NCBI GenBank assembly: GCA_002747325.1
Contig: PDOZ01000029.1
Coordinates: 1-64,000, forward strand
Source: Rhodobacterales bacterium
GTDB taxonomy: Bacteria; Pseudomonadota; Alphaproteobacteria; Rhodobacterales; Rhodobacteraceae
Length of the DNA: 64,000 nt
Direction: 5' to 3'
This document shows, piece by piece, positions 37,441-47,755 of the stretch. The translations under genes were made by a program, and so were the position numbers. The notes under the pieces were generated by a model. That model ran no database searches and was not told the DNA's origin. It worked only from the letters and a program-made list of their open reading frames with translations. Within the stretch, counting starts at the first letter, position 1. Each line of letters starts with the position of its first letter.

Positions 37441-38646
37441 ATGCAAACCAACCGTGTAGCGGACAAATATTCTCCGCTTTATTTCCTCGCCTCCGTCGGC
37501 GCCGGCGGCCTTTCGGTGTCGTTCTTCATGTATCTGCTGTTCTGGGTGCCGCACAAAGGCACCCCGGTCGCAACCTTCAATCACATCGCCGCTTACTGGC
37601 CCAATGCCTCGATGTCCGCCAAGGGCGCCATCGCGCTGGCCATGACGGCGATTGCGGTTTTCGCTTTCCTCAACCTGCAAAAGCTCGCCTGGAACATTTC
37701 CGCGTTCAACCGCTGGAAGCAAACGGACGCCTATCAAACCCTGCGCAATTCCAACGCCGAAACCACCCTGCTCGCCTATCCGCTGGCCCTCGCCATGACC
37801 GTGAACGGCCTGTTCATTGTTGGCCTCGTCTTCGTGCCGGGGCTGTGGAACGTGGTGGAATATTTGTTCCCGGTCGCCATGTTCACCTTCGCCCTGATCG
37901 GCATGTTCGCGCTGTCGATCATCGGTGATTTCCTTGGCCGCGTACTGACCAAAGGCGGCGTGTTCGACGTGACCGCGCATAACTCCTTCGCGCAGATGCT
38001 GCCGACCTTCGCCCTCGCCATGGTCTCCGTTGGCTTCGCTGCTCCGGCCGCCATGTCGTCGGTCCCGGTTACGGTCGGTTTCTCGCTCGTCGGCTCGACC
38101 TTCTTCGGCACCGCCGCCGTGATTTATGCAGCCCTCGCGCTGTTCACCGCCTTCAACTCGATGCTGCACTACGGCACCGCGAAAGAAGCCGCGCCGACCC
38201 TGATGATCGTGGTTCCGCTGATGACCATTCTCGGCATCATGTCCCTGCGTCAGGATCACGGGCTGCACGCGACCTTCAACGCCCACGGCGCCCCGGTGGA
38301 AACCATGATGTTTCTTGCCAAACTGATCTCGGTTCAGGTCGTCTTCCTGCTGCTCGGCATGACCGTGTTGAGCCGTCAGGGCTACTTCAGGCAATTCGTG
38401 CTCGGCAACGACACCTCGCCAGGTTCTTACGGCCTGATCTGCCCCGGCGTTGCCTTCTCGGTGCTGTTGCAGTTCTTCGTCAACAAGGGGCTGGTTGCCG
38501 CCGGGCTGGTGGATAAATTCTCCATCGCTTATTGGGCCATCACTGCCATCGCGCTGGCCTCGCAGTTCCTCATGGTCTGGCTGATCCTGCGCCTCAACAA
38601 GCAGCATTTCTCCAAAGTAGAAACCGCTGCGGTTCCGGCGGAGTAA
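37441..38646 (+). CDS. Polytopic membrane protein, TsoY/TDT (TehA-like) transporter-like
   Basis: ~10 hydrophobic segments, 401 aa; resembles TsoY-annotated marine Rhodobacteraceae proteins (recalled similarity, not searched). Confidence 0.6.
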   Translation: MQTNRVADKYSPLYFLASVGAGGLSVSFFMYLLFWVPHKGTPVATFNHIAAYWPNASMSAKGAIALAMTAIAVFAFLNLQKLAWNISAFNRWKQTDAYQTLRNSNAETTLLAYPLALAMTVNGLFIVGLVFVPGLWNVVEYLFPVAMFTFALIGMFALSIIGDFLGRVLTKGGVFDVTAHNSFAQMLPTFALAMVSVGFAAPAAMSSVPVTVGFSLVGSTFFGTAAVIYAALALFTAFNSMLHYGTAKEAAPTLMIVVPLMTILGIMSLRQDHGLHATFNAHGAPVETMMFLAKLISVQVVFLLLGMTVLSRQGYFRQFVLGNDTSPGSYGLICPGVAFSVLLQFFVNKGLVAAGLVDKFSIAYWAITAIALASQFLMVWLILRLNKQHFSKVETAAVPAE

Positions 38647-38664
38647 ACGCAGCAAATGAAAGCG

Positions 38665-38693
38665 AAAGGCGGGCCTTCGGGTCCGCCTTTTTC
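38665..38693 (+). terminator. Rho-independent-type terminator
   Basis: aaaggcgggccttcgggtccgccttttt hairpin with UUCG-like loop and T-tract. Confidence 0.88.
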
Positions 38694-38746
38694 GTTTGCC
38701 TTTCACACACGGGCGCGTCACTCTTGCAGCGAAACAGGAGAACGAC

Positions 38747-39355
38747 ATGAGCGCAGAGAACGAAAAACACGCGACGAAAATGGCCAAGAAGAAGGCCGCG
38801 CGGGACCGGATGATGGCAGCAAAGACTGATAAAAAGGGGCTGATCATCGTTCATACCGGCAAGGGCAAAGGCAAATCCTCCGCCGCCTTTGGTATGATTT
38901 TCCGCGCCATTGCGCATAACATGCAATGCGCCGTGGTGCAGTTCATCAAGGGCGGGATGGAATGCGGCGAACGCAATCTTATTCAGGAAAAGTTCTCCGA
39001 CCTCTGCGCGTTTCACACGATGGGCGAAGGGTTCACTTGGGAAACTCAGGACCGTTCGCGCGACATCGAGATGGCGCAGGCGGCGTGGGAGAAGTCAAAA
39101 GAGCTGATCCGCGACCCGGCAAACACCATGGTTTTGCTCGATGAAATCAACATCGCGCTGCGCTATGACTATATCGACGTGAACGATGTCGTGGCCTTCC
39201 TGCGCGACGAAAAACCGGAGATGACCCATGTCATCCTGACCGGGCGCAACGCCAAGGAAGAACTGATCGAAATCGCCGATCTGGTGACGGAAATGGAGCA
39301 GATCAAACATCCATTCCGTGCCGGGATCAAGGCGCAGATCGGGGTGGAGTTTTAA
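38747..39355 (+). CDS. cobO: Cob(I)yrinic acid a,c-diamide adenosyltransferase
   Basis: GLIIVHTGKGKGKSSAAFGMIFRAIAH...LLDEINIALRYDYID...HVILTGRNA. Confidence 0.95.
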   Translation: MSAENEKHATKMAKKKAARDRMMAAKTDKKGLIIVHTGKGKGKSSAAFGMIFRAIAHNMQCAVVQFIKGGMECGERNLIQEKFSDLCAFHTMGEGFTWETQDRSRDIEMAQAAWEKSKELIRDPANTMVLLDEINIALRYDYIDVNDVVAFLRDEKPEMTHVILTGRNAKEELIEIADLVTEMEQIKHPFRAGIKAQIGVEF

Positions 39356-40380
39356 AGATTGTCCTCAACCCGGAACCCGTCCGGGATTGCGTCCGTGCCA
39401 TTCAGTGCGAGGTCGGCCATAACCTGACCGACCAGCGGCGCCATGCCGAAGCCAATCTTGAAGCCGCCATTGGCGATGAAGTGCCCCGGCTTGTCGGGCC
39501 ATGCGCCCAGCATCGGTGCGCGCGAACGTGCCCGTGGCCGCAACCCGGCCCAGCGTTCGATCACTTCCGCCCCCGCGAGTTGTGGGCAGACCTGAACGCA
39601 TTTTTCCAACACATCGTCCAGAAGCGCATCCACACCGTCTGCCGTGTCAAATTCCCGCTCGCTGGTCGATCCAACCGCCACCGTCCCGTCCTCATGCGGC
39701 ACGATATGCACCCCGTCAGCGAAGAGTTGCGGCAGGTCGCACGCCTCATAGGCCAACAGGGCGGACTGGCCCTTGACCGCGCCGCCGACATTCTTGCCGA
39801 CCCGCGCCGATAAATCCACCAGCCCCGCCGCGCCCGTGGCCCAGACCACGCGCCCCTCATACGGCCCCGCTTTCGCGACCTCACCGCCCAGCACCTCAAT
39901 CGCCCCGACCAGCGCCGCCACCGCCCCGCGCGGGCGCATCCGCGCGGTCAGATCGTCGAAAATCCACTTTCCCGTCGGCGAAACCGGCGCCCATTCCGGC
40001 GCTTCGTCGCGCACTTCCCAGCGAAACCGCCCCTGCCAAAGCTCCGCCGCGCTCAAGGCCCGCGCTTCGGCCCGCGCGATCCCGGCTTCGTCGGCAATGG
40101 GTTGCAGCCGGCCCGTGCGCCCGTAGCCCGGCGACTGGCCCGACAACGTCGCCACCTCGGCCCAAAATCCTTCCGCCATGCACAGGCTCTCAAACTGAAA
40201 CGCCTTTTTCGGGTTCCAGTTTTCCGGCACATGCGGCGCCAGCGCGCCAACGATCCCGCCCGACGCCCCCGCGCCCGGTCCCGCCGGATCAATCACCCGC
40301 ACCCGCGCGCCCTGTTTCAGCGCCGCATAAGCCACCGAAAGCCCGAAAATCCCGGCGCCACGCACCGTCAACTCCACCAT
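39352..40380 (-). CDS. FAD-dependent oxidoreductase, MnmC2-like (DAO family)
   Basis: VRGAGIFGLSVAYAALKQGARVRVIDP; divergent from the mnmD-like gene, consistent with a split MnmC. Confidence 0.8.
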   Translation of the reverse strand: MVELTVRGAGIFGLSVAYAALKQGARVRVIDPAGPGAGASGGIVGALAPHVPENWNPKKAFQFESLCMAEGFWAEVATLSGQSPGYGRTGRLQPIADEAGIARAEARALSAAELWQGRFRWEVRDEAPEWAPVSPTGKWIFDDLTARMRPRGAVAALVGAIEVLGGEVAKAGPYEGRVVWATGAAGLVDLSARVGKNVGGAVKGQSALLAYEACDLPQLFADGVHIVPHEDGTVAVGSTSEREFDTADGVDALLDDVLEKCVQVCPQLAGAEVIERWAGLRPRARSRAPMLGAWPDKPGHFIANGGFKIGFGMAPLVGQVMADLALNGTDAIPDGFRVEDNL

Positions 40381-40414
40381 TGTAAAGCCCTCACATCCCC
40401 CGCATTGTCCCCGC

Positions 40415-41107
40415 ATGGACAGAGACAAAATGCCCGAAAATTCCTTCGCCGAAATCAGTTGGCGCGACGAGGTCACGCCCCTGTCAAACCGATTCGACGA
40501 CCCCTATTTTAACCTCGCTAACGGGCTGGAGGAAACGCGGCATGTGTTCCTGTCGGGCAACGATCTTGCGGATCGGTTGCAAAACGACCTGCACATCGCG
40601 GAGCTGGGCTTTGGCACAGGGTTGAACCTGATCGCGCTGTGGCTGGAATGGCGGCGGGTCGGCGGGGGCAAGCTGCGGTTTACCAGTTTCGAGGCCTTCC
40701 CGATGAACCCCGAAGACATGGCCCGCGCCCTAAGCGCCTTCCCGGAAGCCTTTGAGGCCGCTGGTCCGTTGCTGGCGGCGCGTGAAGCGGGGCTGGATAC
40801 GTTCGACATGGCGGGGATTGAGGTGGAACTGATCATCGGCGACGCCCGCGAGACCCTGCCGCGCTGGGGCGGTAAAGCAAATGCGTGGTTTCTCGACGGG
40901 TTCAGCCCGGCCAAGAACCCCGAGCTTTGGGACGCGGATCTGTTACAAGCCGTCGCCGATCACACCGCGCCCGGTGGCACCGCCGCAACCTACACCGCTG
41001 CCGGTTTCGTGCGTCGCAACCTGCAAGCCGCCGGGTTCGATGTCACCCGCGCGCCCGGCTATGGTCGCAAACGGCACATGACCCGCGCCCGGCTTACCGC
41101 TGCTTGA
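40415..41107 (+). CDS. mnmD: tRNA (5-methylaminomethyl-2-thiouridine)(34)-methyltransferase MnmD-like
   Basis: LHIAELGFGTGLNLIALWLEW, LIIGDARETLPRW, WFLDGFSPAKNPELW. Confidence 0.9.
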   Translation: MDRDKMPENSFAEISWRDEVTPLSNRFDDPYFNLANGLEETRHVFLSGNDLADRLQNDLHIAELGFGTGLNLIALWLEWRRVGGGKLRFTSFEAFPMNPEDMARALSAFPEAFEAAGPLLAAREAGLDTFDMAGIEVELIIGDARETLPRWGGKANAWFLDGFSPAKNPELWDADLLQAVADHTAPGGTAATYTAAGFVRRNLQAAGFDVTRAPGYGRKRHMTRARLTAA

Positions 41108-43049
41108 GCAGTGCCGTCATCCCGATCGGCTGCGCCTGTCCCGTGAGCCGCGCGCGATAGACAAAAATGCTCTCCGTGACCCGCATGACATAATTGCGGG
41201 TCTCGTCAAACGGGATACTCTCGATCCAGTTCACAATATCCACCCCGCCCAACCGCGGATCGCCCAGCGCTCTGGACCACGAATTTGCCCGGCCCGGCCC
41301 GGCATTATAGGCCACCGCGATCAGCACCGGATTGCGCCCGTATTTCTCCTGCAAATAGGCAAGATATTCCGAGCCAAGCCGCGTGTTATAGGCCATGCCA
41401 TCGGTCAGCCGTGCGGCGGAGTATTCGATCCCGAGCCGCTTTGCCATGTCCTGCGCCGTGCCGGGCATCAACTGCATCAACCCGCGCGCCCCAACCCGGC
41501 TCACCACCTCCGGGTCAAACTCGCTCTCACGCCGCGCAATCGCCAGTTCCAGCGCACGCGGCACGGTGCGGTTGCCCCGACCAATATCCGGCACCGGGAA
41601 ATAGGGCCGCACCAGCAAATCCCCGTGATATTTGATCGCATATTTCGCCAAAACCAACTGCAAATGCGGCGCGCCTTCCGCCTCCGCCCAAGCGGCCAGT
41701 TGCCCAACCCCGGTGCGGTCCATATCCTCGGAAAGCTGCACGAGAAACCGCTCCGCGAAATACATCTCCCCGGCCGCAAGCGCCAACCGCGCCGCCTCGA
41801 ATCGGGGATCGTTCCAACGGGGATTTTGCTTGTAATTCGGGAAGGTTTCCGCCCCGATCAGCGCCGGATCCATCCCCATCCCAACCTTTTCCGCCGCCAA
41901 CAAACCGTAAAACGCGGTCTGATGCTGGCCGCCCCGCGCAAAAGCGGCCCGCGCCTCCTGCGCCCGACCAAGCGCCTCCAAGGCCCGACCCTCCCAATAG
42001 CCCGCGCGGCCAAGACTGATCGGCGTGTTTACACCCGCGGCAAACCGGCGAAAATGCGCCAGCGCCGTCTTCGCATCGCCCAGCTTAACCAGCGCCACAT
42101 AGCCCGCCAGCCACTCCAACTCATTGCGCTTTGAACCGGAAGTCAGTTGATGACTCGCCGCCGCCCGATAGGCCAGCCGCGCATTGCCCTCGCGCATCGC
42201 CGCCCGCGCCAGACGTAGCCGCTGCCCCGCCCAACGCTCCGGCTTGCCAAGGCTCTCCACCGATCCCGAACGCGCGAGCAACAGCTCCAACGCCGCCCCG
42301 GACCGCCCCTTGCGCACGCGCCACAAAAACCGCTCGTAAGCCAGTCCCGGATCGCCCGCGAGACTCGCCGGAACCGCCTCGATCAGCGCATCCACCCCGT
42401 CCACATCGCGGCGCAACCCGGCCCGCGCCGAAAGCAACGCCTGCTGCCCCGCACCAAGCAAATCACGCATCTTCTCCGCCTCGCCGGTCAGCCCGCGCCA
42501 AAGCAACATATCCGCGCGCTGCCAGTGAAACCGCTTTGTCGTCTTCGGCCAATCAACACGAAACCGCTCAAACGCCTCATCCGTCAGGGAAAGCTCCGTC
42601 CAGCCCCGAACCGCCTCCGCCATCGCCTCTTGTTTCAGCCCCGCATCCCAAAGCGCCTTGGCCAGATGCAAAGACCCCTCGCCCGTCTGCGGCTTCACCC
42701 CGGCAAAAAACGCGCGCACCACATCCCCGCGCGGCGCGTCCGGCATCATGCCCTCGACTTTCTTGCGCAACAGCTTCAACCCCGGCCAATCCGGCCTGCG
42801 GGCAACGAACTCGACCCCCTGTTCAAAGCTGCCAAAACTCGACCGCAACCGGCTCCAGATGATCATATCCGACGCCACCGAGCCAGGCGCCCCCGCCGCC
42901 CGAACCGCCGCATCGCCATCGCCGGAACGATAAATCTTCATGGCATTTTCAAATTGCTCAACGCCCTGCGCCGGGATCGCCCCCGCCCCCAAAACGCAAA
43001 AAATCAAAGCGGCGCCCAGCGCGCGCAAAATATCTGATCTCATTTTCAT
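41094..43049 (-). CDS. Soluble lytic murein transglycosylase (Slt-like)
   Basis: SLT motif ARRESEFDPEVVSRVGARGLMQLMPGTAQDMAKRLG ... AYNAGPGRANSW; start at MKMRSDILRALG. Confidence 0.92.
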   Translation of the reverse strand: MKMRSDILRALGAALIFCVLGAGAIPAQGVEQFENAMKIYRSGDGDAAVRAAGAPGSVASDMIIWSRLRSSFGSFEQGVEFVARRPDWPGLKLLRKKVEGMMPDAPRGDVVRAFFAGVKPQTGEGSLHLAKALWDAGLKQEAMAEAVRGWTELSLTDEAFERFRVDWPKTTKRFHWQRADMLLWRGLTGEAEKMRDLLGAGQQALLSARAGLRRDVDGVDALIEAVPASLAGDPGLAYERFLWRVRKGRSGAALELLLARSGSVESLGKPERWAGQRLRLARAAMREGNARLAYRAAASHQLTSGSKRNELEWLAGYVALVKLGDAKTALAHFRRFAAGVNTPISLGRAGYWEGRALEALGRAQEARAAFARGGQHQTAFYGLLAAEKVGMGMDPALIGAETFPNYKQNPRWNDPRFEAARLALAAGEMYFAERFLVQLSEDMDRTGVGQLAAWAEAEGAPHLQLVLAKYAIKYHGDLLVRPYFPVPDIGRGNRTVPRALELAIARRESEFDPEVVSRVGARGLMQLMPGTAQDMAKRLGIEYSAARLTDGMAYNTRLGSEYLAYLQEKYGRNPVLIAVAYNAGPGRANSWSRALGDPRLGGVDIVNWIESIPFDETRNYVMRVTESIFVYRARLTGQAQPIGMTALLKQR

Positions 43050-43178
43050 GCCGGGTTTGTAGCGCGCCTTTGCAATGCAACAATACACAATCTTGGCATT
43101 TGCCGCGAAGGCGGCTAGTTTCCGCGCGTCCCCGGTCTGAATCGGAACACACTGACCCCAAACGCAAAGGAGCGTGTC

Positions 43179-44048
43179 ATGTTCAAAGGATCCCTGCCTG
43201 CCCTGATCACGCCGTTCAAAAACGGCGCGCTGGATCTTGATGCGCTCAAACATCTGGTCGAGTGGCAAATTTCCGAAGGCTCGCACGGGCTGGTCCCCGT
43301 CGGCACAACCGGCGAAAGCCCGACCCTGAGCCATGCCGAGCATGAGCAAGTGGTGGAAACCGTGGTGCGGCAGGCCGCCGGGCGGGTGCCGGTCATTGCG
43401 GGTGCGGGATCGAACAACACCACCGAAGCGCTCCGCTTTGTCGAACATGCCAAACAGGTCGGCGCCGATGGCGCGCTCGTGGTGACGCCCTATTACAACA
43501 AACCGACGCAAGCCGGTTTGGTGGCCCATTTCCGCGCGCTGACCGAAGTGGGCCTGCCCATCGTGATTTACAACATCCCCGGCCGCTCCGCCGTCGATAT
43601 GAGCGTCGAAACCATGGCCGAATTGTCCAAACTCGACACCATCGTTGCGGTCAAAGACGCCACTGGCGATCTGGCCCGCGTCGCGTGGCAGCGGATGCAA
43701 TGCGCCAAGGACTTCATCCAGCTCTCCGGCGAAGACGCCACCGCGGTCGGCTTCAACGCCATGGGCGGCACCGGCTGCATCTCCGTCACCGCCAATGTCG
43801 CGCCGAAACTCTGCGCCCAGCAACAGGAAGCCACCCTCGCCGGAGACTACGCCCGCGCGCTGGAGCTTTCCGACAAGCTGATGGCCCTGCATAAAGCCAT
43901 CTTCCTCGAACCCGGCGTGGTCGGCGCAAAATACGGCCTCTCACTTCTGGGTAAAGCCACGGAAGAGGTCCGCAGCCCGATCTTTGGCGCCTCTGACGAA
44001 ACCAAGGCCGCGATCAAATCCGCCATGCAATCCGCTGGCCTGATCTGA
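43179..44048 (+). CDS. dapA: 4-hydroxy-tetrahydrodipicolinate synthase
   Basis: [58 protein letters not shown]. Confidence 0.96.
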   Translation: MFKGSLPALITPFKNGALDLDALKHLVEWQISEGSHGLVPVGTTGESPTLSHAEHEQVVETVVRQAAGRVPVIAGAGSNNTTEALRFVEHAKQVGADGALVVTPYYNKPTQAGLVAHFRALTEVGLPIVIYNIPGRSAVDMSVETMAELSKLDTIVAVKDATGDLARVAWQRMQCAKDFIQLSGEDATAVGFNAMGGTGCISVTANVAPKLCAQQQEATLAGDYARALELSDKLMALHKAIFLEPGVVGAKYGLSLLGKATEEVRSPIFGASDETKAAIKSAMQSAGLI

Positions 44049-44055
44049 GACACTC

Positions 44056-44532
44056 ATGGCCAAACCGAAGGACAACCCCAACTACAAGGTCGTCGCCGAA
44101 AACCGGCGCGCCCGCTTCGATTACGCCATCGAAGAGGATATCGAATGCGGCATGGTCCTGATGGGCTCCGAGGTCAAATCCCTGCGCAGCGGCAGCGCCA
44201 ACATCGCCGAAAGCTACGCCGAAGTCGAAAACGGCGAGCTATGGCTGGTCAATTCCTACATCGCCCCCTACGCGCAAGCCAAAACCTGGGGCCACGAAGA
44301 GCGCCGCCGCCGCAAATTGCTCGCCTCCAAACGCGAGCTGTCGCACATGTGGAACGCGACCCAACGCAAGGGTATGACCCTCGTTCCCATCGTGCTGTAT
44401 TTCAACCATAAAGGCCTCGCCAAAATCAAAATCGGCATCGCCAAAGGTAAAAAACACCACGACAAACGTGCTGACGCCGCCAAACAAGACTGGCGCAAAC
44501 AACAGGCCCGCCTGCTCAAAGCAAGGCACTAA
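44056..44532 (+). CDS. smpB: SsrA-binding protein
   Basis: [59 protein letters not shown]. Confidence 0.96.
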   Translation: MAKPKDNPNYKVVAENRRARFDYAIEEDIECGMVLMGSEVKSLRSGSANIAESYAEVENGELWLVNSYIAPYAQAKTWGHEERRRRKLLASKRELSHMWNATQRKGMTLVPIVLYFNHKGLAKIKIGIAKGKKHHDKRADAAKQDWRKQQARLLKARH

Positions 44533-44577
44533 AGCCATTTCTTCTTAGAAAAAATACTCCCGCCGGAGGCCAGCGGC

Positions 44578-45477
44578 CTAGCCAACCCGCGCAGGCAGAT
44601 CGAAACCGCGCAAAAACGCTTCCTGATCCATCGCCCGCTTGCCGGGCCGTTGTGCGCGCAGGACCTCAATCGCCCCCTCGCCGCAGCAAATGGTAAACGG
44701 CGCGCGGATTTCCCCCGGCGTCCCCGCCACATCCGCCAAACGACAGCAATGCAGCTTCACCCGCTCACCACCCATCTGCACCCAGGCACCCGGAAACGGC
44801 GACAAGCCCCGGATCAACCGATCCACCTGCACCGCAGGCAGGCTCCAATCAATCTCCGCCTCCGCCTTGTCGACCTTATGCGCATAAGTAACGCCCTCTT
44901 CCGGCTGCACCTGCGGCTCAAGCGCATCCAACCGTGACAGAACATCCACAATCATCCGCCCGCCCATCTGCGACAGCCGGTCATGCAACGCGCCCGTGGT
45001 CTCCTCCGGCCCGATCCCCGTCGCCTCGCGGAGCAGCACCGGCCCGGTATCCAATCCCGCGTCCATCTGCATGATGCAAATGCCGGTTTCCGCATCCCCT
45101 TCCATGATCGCGCGATGGATCGGCGCTGCCCCGCGCCAGCGCGGCAACAAAGACGCATGAATGTTCAAACACCCCCGCTTCGGCGCGTCCAGAACCGCCT
45201 GCGGCAAAATCAACCCATAGGCCACAACAACCGCAACATCCGCCTCAAGCGCAGCAAATTCCGCCTGTTCTGCGGCGCCCTTCAATGACACCGGATGGCG
45301 CACATCAAGCCCCAATTCCAAAGCCCGCGCATGCACCGGCCCCGGACGCAGCGCCTTGCCCCGTCCCGCCCGACGCGGCGGCTGCGTATAAACACACACA
45401 ACCTCATGCCCCGCCGCAACCAGTGCCTCCAAAGCCGGAACGGAAAAATCCGGCGTGCCCATGAACACAACTTTCAT
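44578..45477 (-). CDS. fmt: Methionyl-tRNA formyltransferase
   Basis: [41 protein letters not shown]. Confidence 0.95.
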   Translation of the reverse strand: MKVVFMGTPDFSVPALEALVAAGHEVVCVYTQPPRRAGRGKALRPGPVHARALELGLDVRHPVSLKGAAEQAEFAALEADVAVVVAYGLILPQAVLDAPKRGCLNIHASLLPRWRGAAPIHRAIMEGDAETGICIMQMDAGLDTGPVLLREATGIGPEETTGALHDRLSQMGGRMIVDVLSRLDALEPQVQPEEGVTYAHKVDKAEAEIDWSLPAVQVDRLIRGLSPFPGAWVQMGGERVKLHCCRLADVAGTPGEIRAPFTICCGEGAIEVLRAQRPGKRAMDQEAFLRGFDLPARVG

Positions 45478-45968
45478 CGCTTCTTCGCCGCCTTTTTCAA
45501 CAACATATCCCGCTTGGTCTTCGACAGATGGTCGAAATACATCTTACCCGCCAAGTGATCGATCTGGTGCTGCACCGAGGTGGCCCAAAGCCCGACAAAA
45601 TCGCGCTCCTCCACCGCACCCTGCGCATTGAGAAACCGCACCGTTACCGCGCGCGGACGCGAAATAACCGCGGAAACACCGGGCAGATTCGGGCTGGCCT
45701 CCTCATGCTCCGACAGCTTCACCGAAGCGTGCAGCACTTCCGGGTTGGCCATGCAAATCGCCTGCCCGCGCGCGTCTGACGCATCCACAACCGCCAGCCG
45801 CTGCATGATCCCCAACTGCACCGCCGCCAGCCCAACACCGAGCATCGCGTCCATCGCATAGATCATCTCGTCCCAAATGGCGCGGGTCTCATCCGTGATC
45901 TCCGCCACATCCGCCGCCGCCATGCGCAATCGCCTGTCGGGCCAGAGCAGGAAAGGCCGATGCTTCAT
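45474..45968 (-). CDS. Peptide deformylase-like protein, predicted catalytically degenerate
   Basis: PDF fold ([11 protein letters not shown]) but motif 2 reads EEASPNLPG instead of EGCLS and motif 3 reads HQIDH instead of HEIDH. Confidence 0.9.
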   Translation of the reverse strand: MKHRPFLLWPDRRLRMAAADVAEITDETRAIWDEMIYAMDAMLGVGLAAVQLGIMQRLAVVDASDARGQAICMANPEVLHASVKLSEHEEASPNLPGVSAVISRPRAVTVRFLNAQGAVEERDFVGLWATSVQHQIDHLAGKMYFDHLSKTKRDMLLKKAAKKR

Positions 45969-46486
45969 ATCCGCGCCCGTTCGCGCTTCAGTTTCTGCGA
46001 TTTGCGCGTCATCATCTGCCGCTTCATGGCGCCCAGATAGTCGATGAACAACTTGCCGTTCAGATGGTCGATCTCATGCTGCAACACCGTCGCCCAAAGC
46101 CCGTCAAAATCACGCTCCTGCTCGTTGCCCTTGGTATCGACCCAGCGCACCCGAACCTCCGCCGGGCGCGTCACTTCGGCAAATTGCTCCGGGATCGACA
46201 AGCAGCCTTCCTCGTAAACGCTGGTCTCGTCCGAGGACAATACCACCTCCGGGTTAAACATCACGATCGGCTCCGGCGTCGCCTCCGGGTCGCGCTGCGC
46301 ATCCGCCACAATCAGCCGGTCCAAAACCCCAACCTGCGGCGCCGCCAGCCCGATCCCCGGCGCGTCATACATGGTCTCCAACATATCCTCCGCCAACGCC
46401 AACAGCGCATCGGACAGATCGGGAACGGGCGTGCATACCTTTTTCAGGCGCGGGTCGGGGTGGATCAGAATAGGGCGTATCGTCAT
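45965..46486 (-). CDS. def: Peptide deformylase
   Basis: GIGLAAPQVGV, EEGCLSIPEQ, LQHEIDHLNGKLF canonical motifs. Confidence 0.95.
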   Translation of the reverse strand: MTIRPILIHPDPRLKKVCTPVPDLSDALLALAEDMLETMYDAPGIGLAAPQVGVLDRLIVADAQRDPEATPEPIVMFNPEVVLSSDETSVYEEGCLSIPEQFAEVTRPAEVRVRWVDTKGNEQERDFDGLWATVLQHEIDHLNGKLFIDYLGAMKRQMMTRKSQKLKRERARI

Positions 46487-46582
46487 GCGTTTCACATAGG
46501 TGAAGCCGCCCCGGCAATCAATCCCGAACCCGGCCTTGCGCCGGGCGGCAAGCCGGGTAATCTGCGCGCAAAGGAGATACCC

Positions 46583-47755
46583 ATGCCCAATTTTGACACC
46601 CCTATCAATCGCATCGGCACCAATTCCCTGAAATGGGACATGATGGAAGCACGTTACGGCGTGTCGCCCAAAGACGGCTTGGCCATGTGGGTGGCGGATA
46701 TGGATTTTGAGGCCGCGCCCGTGATTCGCGAGGCGCTGCAAAACATGGTTAACGGCGGCATTTACGCCTATCCCGGCGCCGATGACGCCTACCGCGGGGC
46801 GATCCAATGGTGGATGCAAACGCGGCACGGCTGGACCGTCGATCCCGGCGATATTTTCACCACTGCTGGCGTGGTAAACGGCGTCGGCATGTGCCTGCAC
46901 GCCTTCACCGAACCGGGCGACGGCATCGTTCTGACCACCCCGGTCTACCACGCCTTCGCCAGCACCATCACCGCCGCCGGGCGCGAAGTTACCGAATGCG
47001 CGTTAACCAACAATGCCGGGCATTACGAGATGGATTTCGAGCGCTGGGAAACGGAACTGACCGGGCGTGAAACCATGTTCGTGCTTTGCTCGCCGCATAA
47101 TCCCGGCGGACGGGTCTGGACGCGCGAGGAACTGGAAGGTGTTGTCGATTTCTGCGCCAAACACGATCTGATTCTTGTTTCCGACGAGATCCACCACGAC
47201 CTGACCATGCCCGGCCAAACCCATATCCCCATGGCCAATATCGAAGGCGCCGCCGAACGCCTCATCATGCTGAGCGCCGCGACCAAAACCTTCAATATCG
47301 CGGGCGGACAAACCGGCAATGCGATTATTTCCAATCCCAAACTGCGCGCCCGCTTCGCCAAGGCCGTGGCTGGGATCGGTCTCAATGCCAACAGCTTCGG
47401 CCTGACCCTGACGCGGGCAGCTTATTCGCCAGAAGGCGCGGAATGGGTCGACGCGCTGCGCGGCTATATTGACGGCAACCGCAAAGCGTTCGACGCCGGT
47501 ATCGCCGCCATTCCCGGCCTCAAAAGCATGGCGCTGGAAGCAACCTATCTCTCCTGGGTCGATTTTAGCGATACCGGCATGGAGCCAGCGGAAATGAACG
47601 CCCGCGTGGCGAAAGAAGCGCGCATCGCCGCCAATCACGGCGCAACCTTCGGCAAGGGCGGCGAAACCTTCCTGCGCTTCAACCTCGCGACCCAGCGCGC
47701 ACGGATCGAAGAAGCGGTTACACGCCTGCAAAAAGCCTTCGCCGACCTGCAATGA
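46583..47755 (+). CDS. MalY/PatB family PLP-dependent enzyme (cystathionine beta-lyase-like)
   Basis: MWVADMDFEAAPVI...CSPHNPGGRVWTREEL...VSDEIHHDLTMPG...SATKTFNIAGGQTG. Confidence 0.93.
   Translation: MPNFDTPINRIGTNSLKWDMMEARYGVSPKDGLAMWVADMDFEAAPVIREALQNMVNGGIYAYPGADDAYRGAIQWWMQTRHGWTVDPGDIFTTAGVVNGVGMCLHAFTEPGDGIVLTTPVYHAFASTITAAGREVTECALTNNAGHYEMDFERWETELTGRETMFVLCSPHNPGGRVWTREELEGVVDFCAKHDLILVSDEIHHDLTMPGQTHIPMANIEGAAERLIMLSAATKTFNIAGGQTGNAIISNPKLRARFAKAVAGIGLNANSFGLTLTRAAYSPEGAEWVDALRGYIDGNRKAFDAGIAAIPGLKSMALEATYLSWVDFSDTGMEPAEMNARVAKEARIAANHGATFGKGGETFLRFNLATQRARIEEAVTRLQKAFADLQ

Noticed and set aside
37303-38847. 514 aa minus-strand ORF
   Set aside because: Antisense to the TDT-like transporter and its terminator; biased composition and no recognisable family.
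44533-44580. tttcttcttagaaaaaatactcccgccggaggccagcggcct between smpB and fmt as a mobile repeat
   Set aside because: Resembles a common short intergenic Rhodobacteraceae motif/terminator-like palindrome, but no second copy is visible in the window, so I do not claim an element.
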